A stretch of DNA of 10,625 nt, taken from contig DGRZ01000032.1 of NCBI GenBank assembly GCA_002391195.1, forward strand, positions 1 through 10,625. The letters run 5' to 3'. Of this stretch, positions 6,376 to 10,625 are shown piece after piece. A program made the translations under genes and the position numbers. The DNA comes from Fibrobacter sp. UBA4375. Its GTDB lineage: Bacteria > Fibrobacterota > Fibrobacteria > Fibrobacterales > Fibrobacteraceae. Each line of letters starts with the position of its first letter. Within the stretch, counting starts at the first letter, position 1. The notes below the pieces were generated by a model. It searched no databases. It saw nothing but the letters and a program-made list of their open reading frames with translations, and had not been told where the DNA came from.

Positions 6376-7851
6376 TCACAGAGAATCCTTCACGCAGCGA
6401 ACGCTAGAGGCACTCAGTTTATGGTTACTCCCTAAATTCACACCAACACCGATATTAGACAAACTCATGTAATACGCGTCGCTGCCGCCATCCTCCGTAG
6501 AACTCCAGAAAGTCGCCGTTCTACCCATACTTTCTCTAAAGTCCCCACTATACTCCATGTCTCCAGACGAAATTGCCGCGAAGCCGTAGGCATCTATGCC
6601 GTTTAGATTCATCATTCCGTCTTCATACTCCTTTTCACCTCGCCAGCCACTAGTGGACTTGAGCATTTTCCCCGCAACCTCCTCTCCACCAACCGCAGTA
6701 ACCAGCGCACGCAATTCCTTTTGCGTTGGCAAGTGCCAATTTTCCGGACAAATTCCACGCACCGGATATTCCGGACGACAAGTCCAGTCATAACCACAAT
6801 CCAGGGCGTTCTGGGAGAAAACACCGGCGCTGTCCATAGCCGTTGCCCAAGTATACAGTCTACCATAGGCTATGCAATTGGAATCAACTCCGTCATAGCA
6901 ATAACTACCATCTGTTTCGAAGTTGAGGTTTTCGGCCATCCAGGTCTGCGAGCCGACCATCACCGTCCTGTAGATATGTCCGTCGCGAGAATCCTCCAGT
7001 GAGCCATACCGGCAATCATCCGTAGTGTCCGTTTTACAGGGCTCCTCGTAGGAATCAGAGCTTTCGGGTTCCGGTGCAGGTTTTTCATCCGTAACATCCT
7101 TTACGCAACGAACGCTGTACGCATACATTTTACGCATATCAGCCCTATAACTGCTCATCGAAATTCCATAATCAAAACTATAGCCACCGGCTATTTCAAG
7201 CCCATCATCCGTAGATGACCAGAAAAATGCCTGGCTTCCTTCATAAAAATATTTGCCATTAGTGGTTTTTGCACCAGCAGGAACAACAGAAAACGCAAAT
7301 TGATCACTTCCCTTCCCTTCAGAATTCCAGCCTCTCTTCGATTTCAGGCTTTGACCTGCATCTTCACACCCGCAAGCGGCAAAACGCAATGTTGACCACT
7401 CGCCATAACTCGGAAGGTGCCAACCATCGGGACACACACCCTTTACCGGATACGTCGGAGCACACAACTTGCCATTGCCACATCCTACACCATTTGTACT
7501 GAACTCGCCCGCGCTGTCCATCGCCGTCGCCCAGGTATAAAGGCGCCCATACTTGTCACAATACTCGGGATCGTCGTTATAGCAATAACTACCACCTATT
7601 TCGTAATTCAGATTTTCAGCCATCCATGTCAACGCACCTATAGTAACAGTTCTATAGGATTTACCGTCTCGCGAGTCTTCGAGCACACCCTCAAAAATAC
7701 TTGAAGGATCCACAATCTTTTCAGAAACAGGGAGCGAACTTTCTTCCCGAGCCTTATTGAACGCCTTGAGTACATCAATATCGTCGTCAATTTGCCCGAC
7801 ATAGTCCGTGCAAGCGCAGAAAATCAAAACAATGCCAAGCCAGTACTTCAT
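6376..7851 (-). CDS. Tandem double-FISUMP lipoprotein
   Basis: A 491-residue lipoprotein with two FISUMP domains in tandem. A very short lipoprotein signal ends in FCAC with lipid Cys14, followed by TDYVGQID. Domain 1 (about 55-252) runs from DSRDGKSYRTVTIG through ENLNYEIGGSYCYN, YGRLYTWATAMDSAG, CPDGWHLPSYGEW and FFWSSTDD to SVRCVKD. A Glu/Ser/Pro linker (253-282) joins domain 2 (about 283-489), which repeats DSRDG-HIYRTV, WMAENLNF, YGRLYTWATAMDSAG, CPENWHLPTQKEL, FWSSTEDGG and SVRCVKD. The two domains differ widely in the segment between GWHLP and FWSSTE and in the last 30 residues, so the duplication is old. It starts 29 nt after the previous stop without a convincing Shine-Dalgarno. FISUMP motifs (GWHLPS..EW, WSSTE, SVRCV) recall the C-type-lectin-like/FGE fold, suggesting ligand binding; this is inference. 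Confidence 0.95.
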   Translation of the reverse strand: MKYWLGIVLIFCACTDYVGQIDDDIDVLKAFNKAREESSLPVSEKIVDPSSIFEGVLEDSRDGKSYRTVTIGALTWMAENLNYEIGGSYCYNDDPEYCDKYGRLYTWATAMDSAGEFSTNGVGCGNGKLCAPTYPVKGVCPDGWHLPSYGEWSTLRFAACGCEDAGQSLKSKRGWNSEGKGSDQFAFSVVPAGAKTTNGKYFYEGSQAFFWSSTDDGLEIAGGYSFDYGISMSSYRADMRKMYAYSVRCVKDVTDEKPAPEPESSDSYEEPCKTDTTDDCRYGSLEDSRDGHIYRTVMVGSQTWMAENLNFETDGSYCYDGVDSNCIAYGRLYTWATAMDSAGVFSQNALDCGYDWTCRPEYPVRGICPENWHLPTQKELRALVTAVGGEEVAGKMLKSTSGWRGEKEYEDGMMNLNGIDAYGFAAISSGDMEYSGDFRESMGRTATFWSSTEDGGSDAYYMSLSNIGVGVNLGSNHKLSASSVRCVKDSL

Positions 7852-7880
7852 ATTCCAAACTTATATTCTTGCAAGTAAAA

Positions 7881-9353
7881 CTATTCAATAATCCGAGAAC
7901 ATTTCCCCAAGCTGCCAATAGCCCGTATCATGAAATCTACCGTATCTCCAGCAGCCCCTTCAAAATTCAACCTTATAACGGCCACCCTGGAAAGGACACC
8001 TTCAATATCCTTGGTTTCTTTACAGTACGCCGGTTGACGGAATCTTTCCCAAGGAATGTCAACCAAACCGATAGAAGGCGTCTTTCCAACGCTGGATCTG
8101 AAACTAACCGTGTCATCAGTAACAAAAGCGTCTTCTTCGGCAACAATTTCAATCGAGAGCGAAGCCGTAGACGTATAAGAAAGGCAAAGCCCACCCCATT
8201 CATGAACGTCCGCCCCTTGCCGCGTTTCACCCACTACGTTAAAAGCCAAACGCGCATACGGGAACTCAACCCCTTCGCCAAAGGTGGCCACACCTTTAAT
8301 CCCGCCATACTTCTCTACAAGCGGTCCAAAAAAACTGTTCCATTCATTCGTTTCAACATCGGCCGGATATAAGACAGCGGAGGTTCCGCCATCTTCAATG
8401 TCACTATAATCGTACCAGAAACCAGAAGTTCCTGTTTCGTCCGAGAAACCTGTCTCGACCATGCCGTTATTATCTTCAGAACTATCCCACAGGAACCACA
8501 GTCCGTCATAACTTGCGGACGAACTTGATTCAGGAGTTTCACTAGATGTTATCCCGCTATATTCATTCAAGACATCGTTTACGCAACGAATGCTGAGCGA
8601 CTCGTCTTTATTATTAGACTCTAGCGCCGATCCGCTGCTATTGCCTAGTTTAAAAGCATAAGCATCTTTTTTCGCATCTTCCGTAGACGTCCAAAAAGCA
8701 GAACGGCTGCCCTCATAATAATACTTGCCGTTATTCATCCGGACTCCCGCAGGGACCGCGGCAAAACGATATTCATCATTGCCCGAGACGTTGGTACCCC
8801 AGTTTTCTTTTGAAAAAAGTTCACGCACAGAAGGCGTGTACTCCAGCACGTCTATAGTTGCTGCTAGCAAAGTCTGCCAATCACCATAACTCGGGATATG
8901 CCACCCATTGGGGCATACGCCCTTTACAGGGTATGCCGGAGCGCATAATTTGTCATAACCACACCCCACACCATTTGCACTATACCTTCCGGCACTATCC
9001 ATAGCGACAGCCCAGGTATAGAGCCGACCGTACATGGTACAGTTGGTATCCATATCATTATAGCAGTAACTATCCGGGACCTTGAAGTCGAGATTCTCCG
9101 CCATCCAGGTTTGCGAACCAATGGTAACCGTTCTATAGTTTTTGCCATCGCGTTCATCAACCAAGGTTCCCTCAACAACATCCGCAGGATTTACCTGATA
9201 GTCGGCAGACTGCCTCATACTCACTGTTCGAGCATTATCGTGCTCATTGAATTCGGCAATCTGCCCGTCAATCTGATCTACATAGTCGGTACAGGCCACA
9301 AGGAATGCGCCGGCAAGTGCGAACAACGTGAATGACAAAAACCAGAATCTCAT
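7881..9353 (-). CDS. FISUMP lipoprotein fused to a galactose-binding-like (CBM11/CIA30-type) domain
   Basis: A 490-residue lipoprotein. The lipobox FLVAC gives lipid Cys21, followed by TDYVDQID, as in its two paralogues. The FISUMP domain (about 60-260) has TIGSQTWMAENLDF, SYCYN...NCTMYGRLYTW, CAPAYPVKGVCPNGWHIPS, FWTSTEDAKKDAYAF and SIRCVND. A Ser-rich linker (about 264-282) leads to a second module (about 300-480) with GFWYDYSDIEDGGTS (310-324), ADVHEWGGLCLSY (381-393) and VDIPWERFRQ (431-440). This resembles the beta-sandwich sugar-binding modules (CBM11/CIA30-like) attached to many Fibrobacter proteins. The combination suggests a surface protein that binds plant-cell-wall glycan. It is the first gene of the cassette, directly behind the dxr terminator. 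The ATG follows an AT-rich stretch with no Shine-Dalgarno, and no clear promoter is seen. The FISUMP call is firm; the sugar-binding call is by motif only. Confidence 0.92.
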   Translation of the reverse strand: MRFWFLSFTLFALAGAFLVACTDYVDQIDGQIAEFNEHDNARTVSMRQSADYQVNPADVVEGTLVDERDGKNYRTVTIGSQTWMAENLDFKVPDSYCYNDMDTNCTMYGRLYTWAVAMDSAGRYSANGVGCGYDKLCAPAYPVKGVCPNGWHIPSYGDWQTLLAATIDVLEYTPSVRELFSKENWGTNVSGNDEYRFAAVPAGVRMNNGKYYYEGSRSAFWTSTEDAKKDAYAFKLGNSSGSALESNNKDESLSIRCVNDVLNEYSGITSSETPESSSSASYDGLWFLWDSSEDNNGMVETGFSDETGTSGFWYDYSDIEDGGTSAVLYPADVETNEWNSFFGPLVEKYGGIKGVATFGEGVEFPYARLAFNVVGETRQGADVHEWGGLCLSYTSTASLSIEIVAEEDAFVTDDTVSFRSSVGKTPSIGLVDIPWERFRQPAYCKETKDIEGVLSRVAVIRLNFEGAAGDTVDFMIRAIGSLGKCSRIIE

Positions 9354-9370
9354 ATTTCTGAATATATATT

Positions 9371-9400
9371 AAAAAGCACCCAAAAGATTACTCTGGGTGC
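9371..9400 (-). terminator. Rho-independent terminator of dxr
   Basis: GCACCCA (9394-9400 on the minus strand) pairs with TGGGTGC (9376-9382), 7 bp around an 11-nt loop, followed by TTTTTAA. It lies about 30 nt after the dxr stop and ends only 17 nt before the next ATG at 9353. Transcription of the FISUMP cassette therefore needs read-through or a promoter overlapping this hairpin. Confidence 0.85.
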
Positions 9401-9429
9401 AAGATAAGCCTTTTACCTAGTAAAAACGG

Positions 9430-9830
9430 CTATTTAATCAGCGCCGCCGTCAACTTGCGGGCTTCGGCGTCGGCTTCGAGAACCTGGTCAAGCGTGAGGT
9501 GGCCGGTCACATTGGGGGCCTTTTCCATCACCATTTCCACGTATTTCGGGATGTCGGTGAACTTGAGGTTCCCCTTGAGGAAGCGGTCAACGAGCACCTC
9601 GTTTGCGGCGTTCATCATGGAGGGCACGATACCGCCACGGCGGCCTGCCTCGAACGCGAGGGCAAGGCAACGGAACTTCTTGAAATCCGGTTCAAAGAAC
9701 GTGAGTTTTGCAAGCGTCGGCAGGTCGAGGCGCTTGGTTTCGAGACGCAGGCGGTCGGGCCACGTGAGCGCCACCTGGATGGGAATGCGCATGTCGGGAG
9801 CGCCGAGTTGCGCCATCAGGGAGCCGTCGC
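9430..9830 (-). repeat. Direct repeat, proximal copy (dxr 3' end, inside intact dxr)
   Basis: The partner of 3966-4366. Similarity ends at the stop codon on one side and inside codon 250, at the shared GCGACGG, on the other. The copies are 5.46 kb apart and flank the whole cassette. Confidence 0.9.
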
Positions 9831-10578
9831 GGAACTGCACGAGCGAATGCACCATGGACTGCGGGTGAACGACGACCTTAATTTGTTCGTAGGGAATATG
9901 GAACAGGAAGTGCGCTTCGAGCACTTCGAGGCCCTTGTTCATCATGGAGGCGGAATCGATGGTAATCTTCTTGCCCATGCTCCACACGGGGTGATTGAGC
10001 GCGTCGGCAACCGTGATGGTTTCGAACTTCTCAATAGGCCATTCGCGGAAAGGCCCGCCGGAAGCGGTAATCTCGAGGAATTCCACTTCGCTTTCGCGCT
10101 TGCCGCCCTCGAGGCACTGGAAGATGGCGCTGTGTTCGGAATCGATGGGAGTGATAAACGACTTCGGGTTTTCTGCAAGCTTGTCCCAGATGACGGGGCC
10201 AGCCATGACCATCGTCTCCTTGTTCGCGAGGGCCACGTGCTTGCCGTGCTCGATGGCGGTAATGGTCGGAAGGCAGCCCACCGCACCCATGAGCGCGTTG
10301 ATGATGATATCGGCCTTCGGGTCGGCGGCAAGTTCGCACAGGCCTTCCATGCCGGCGAGCACCTTCATGCCGAGAATCCCTTCAAGTTCCTTCGCGGCGT
10401 TCGGGTCGAACATGCACACGCGTTCCACTTTGTACTTGCGCACGATTTCGGCAACCTTCTGCACACTACTGTTCGCAGCAACCGCATACAGGTTAAAAAT
10501 GTCGGAATGTTGCAGGATGACATCGACGCTGGACGTACCGATGGAGCCTGTGGCACCGAGAAGGACGACGTTTTTCAT
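9430..10578 (-). CDS. dxr: 1-deoxy-D-xylulose 5-phosphate reductoisomerase
   Basis: DXR (IspC) makes 2-C-methyl-D-erythritol 4-phosphate from DXP with NADPH, the first committed step of the MEP isoprenoid pathway in the cytoplasm. At 382 residues it has the normal length. Visible are the NADPH-binding GATGSIG (8-14), ALANKETMVMAG (116-127), metal-binding DSEH (146-149; Asp146 and Glu148), the flexible-loop region HPVWSMGKKITIDSAS (196-211), NKGLE with the third metal ligand Glu218, VVHPQSMVHSLVQFRDGS, and the C-terminal helical domain (LTFFEPDFKKFRCLALAFEAG and beyond). ATG 10578 has AGAGG 6 nt upstream. In many bacteria dxr is followed by the rseP protease gene; here a terminator and the FISUMP cassette follow instead. 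The last third is repeated as a diverged fragment at 3966-4366. Confidence 0.97.
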   Translation of the reverse strand: MKNVVLLGATGSIGTSSVDVILQHSDIFNLYAVAANSSVQKVAEIVRKYKVERVCMFDPNAAKELEGILGMKVLAGMEGLCELAADPKADIIINALMGAVGCLPTITAIEHGKHVALANKETMVMAGPVIWDKLAENPKSFITPIDSEHSAIFQCLEGGKRESEVEFLEITASGGPFREWPIEKFETITVADALNHPVWSMGKKITIDSASMMNKGLEVLEAHFLFHIPYEQIKVVVHPQSMVHSLVQFRDGSLMAQLGAPDMRIPIQVALTWPDRLRLETKRLDLPTLAKLTFFEPDFKKFRCLALAFEAGRRGGIVPSMMNAANEVLVDRFLKGNLKFTDIPKYVEMVMEKAPNVTGHLTLDQVLEADAEARKLTAALIK

Positions 10579-10625
10579 AAAATGCCTCTTTTGTTTTTCA
10601 AAAAAAATAGAAATTAATATTCGGG
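10579..10625 (-). promoter_or_regulatory. dxr leader with Shine-Dalgarno
   Basis: AT-rich leader carrying AGAGG (10585-10589), 6 nt before the dxr ATG. The window ends 47 nt upstream, so the promoter or a preceding gene cannot be judged. Confidence 0.5.

Noticed and set aside
4506..9353. Diversity-generating retroelement acting on the FISUMP domains (their end, WSSTE...SVRCV, resembles lectin-fold variable proteins)
   Set aside because: I see no reverse transcriptase gene and no template repeat nearly identical to a domain end. The four domain ends differ too much to be recent adenine-directed copies.
9499..10617. Long open frame on the plus strand opposite dxr, and similar plus-strand frames opposite the esterase (417-1391) and the dxr fragment
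   Set aside because: They mirror the codon pattern of GC-rich genes on the other strand, are rich in His/Arg, show no domain motifs and have no convincing ribosome binding site. The minus-strand products are recognisable families.

Overview
The window looks like a chromosomal segment of Fibrobacter (phylum Fibrobacterota), a gut or rumen fibre degrader. The main clue is four copies of the 'Fibrobacter succinogenes major paralogous' domain (FISUMP, TIGR02145/Fib_succ_major) in three lipoproteins. Serine-rich linkers, a carbohydrate-binding-like module and a secreted esterase with a sorting-tail-like C terminus fit the same origin. Every gene I support lies on the minus strand, so the transcription order runs from high to low coordinates. 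No tRNA, rRNA, CRISPR array, transposase or integrase is visible.

Layout in transcription order. (1) Full-length dxr (MEP isoprenoid pathway), 10578-9430, ends at a clear terminator (9371-9400). (2) A four-gene envelope cassette, 9353-4506: a FISUMP lipoprotein with a second sugar-binding-like domain, a tandem double-FISUMP lipoprotein, an unrecognised exported protein with two C-terminal membrane segments, and a single-FISUMP lipoprotein ending in a bare Ser-rich tail. (3) A junction region, 4505-3966. It holds a leader with a hairpin and ribosome binding site, an intact Sec signal peptide of 26 codons, and then, at an abrupt breakpoint, a second diverged copy of the last third of dxr (401 bp), followed by a terminator (3915-3937). 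(4) A membrane-protein operon DUF2157-DUF4401-GDYXXLXY, 3816-1483, whose first gene carries a one-base frameshift, followed by a terminator near 1400. (5) A secreted alpha/beta-hydrolase esterase, 1295-75, with its own terminator.

The most unusual aspect is the architecture. The cassette of paralogous surface lipoproteins lies between two direct copies of the 3' end of dxr, and the distal copy is fused to the decapitated start of a secreted-protein gene. Homologous recombination between the copies would remove the cassette and still leave a complete dxr. The cassette is therefore plausibly a mobile or variable surface-protein island parked behind an essential gene. The three lipoproteins share a characteristic start after the lipidated cysteine (C-TDYV-x-QID), which suggests a common anchoring or partner-binding role. 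This is inference: no biochemical function is established for the FISUMP domain.
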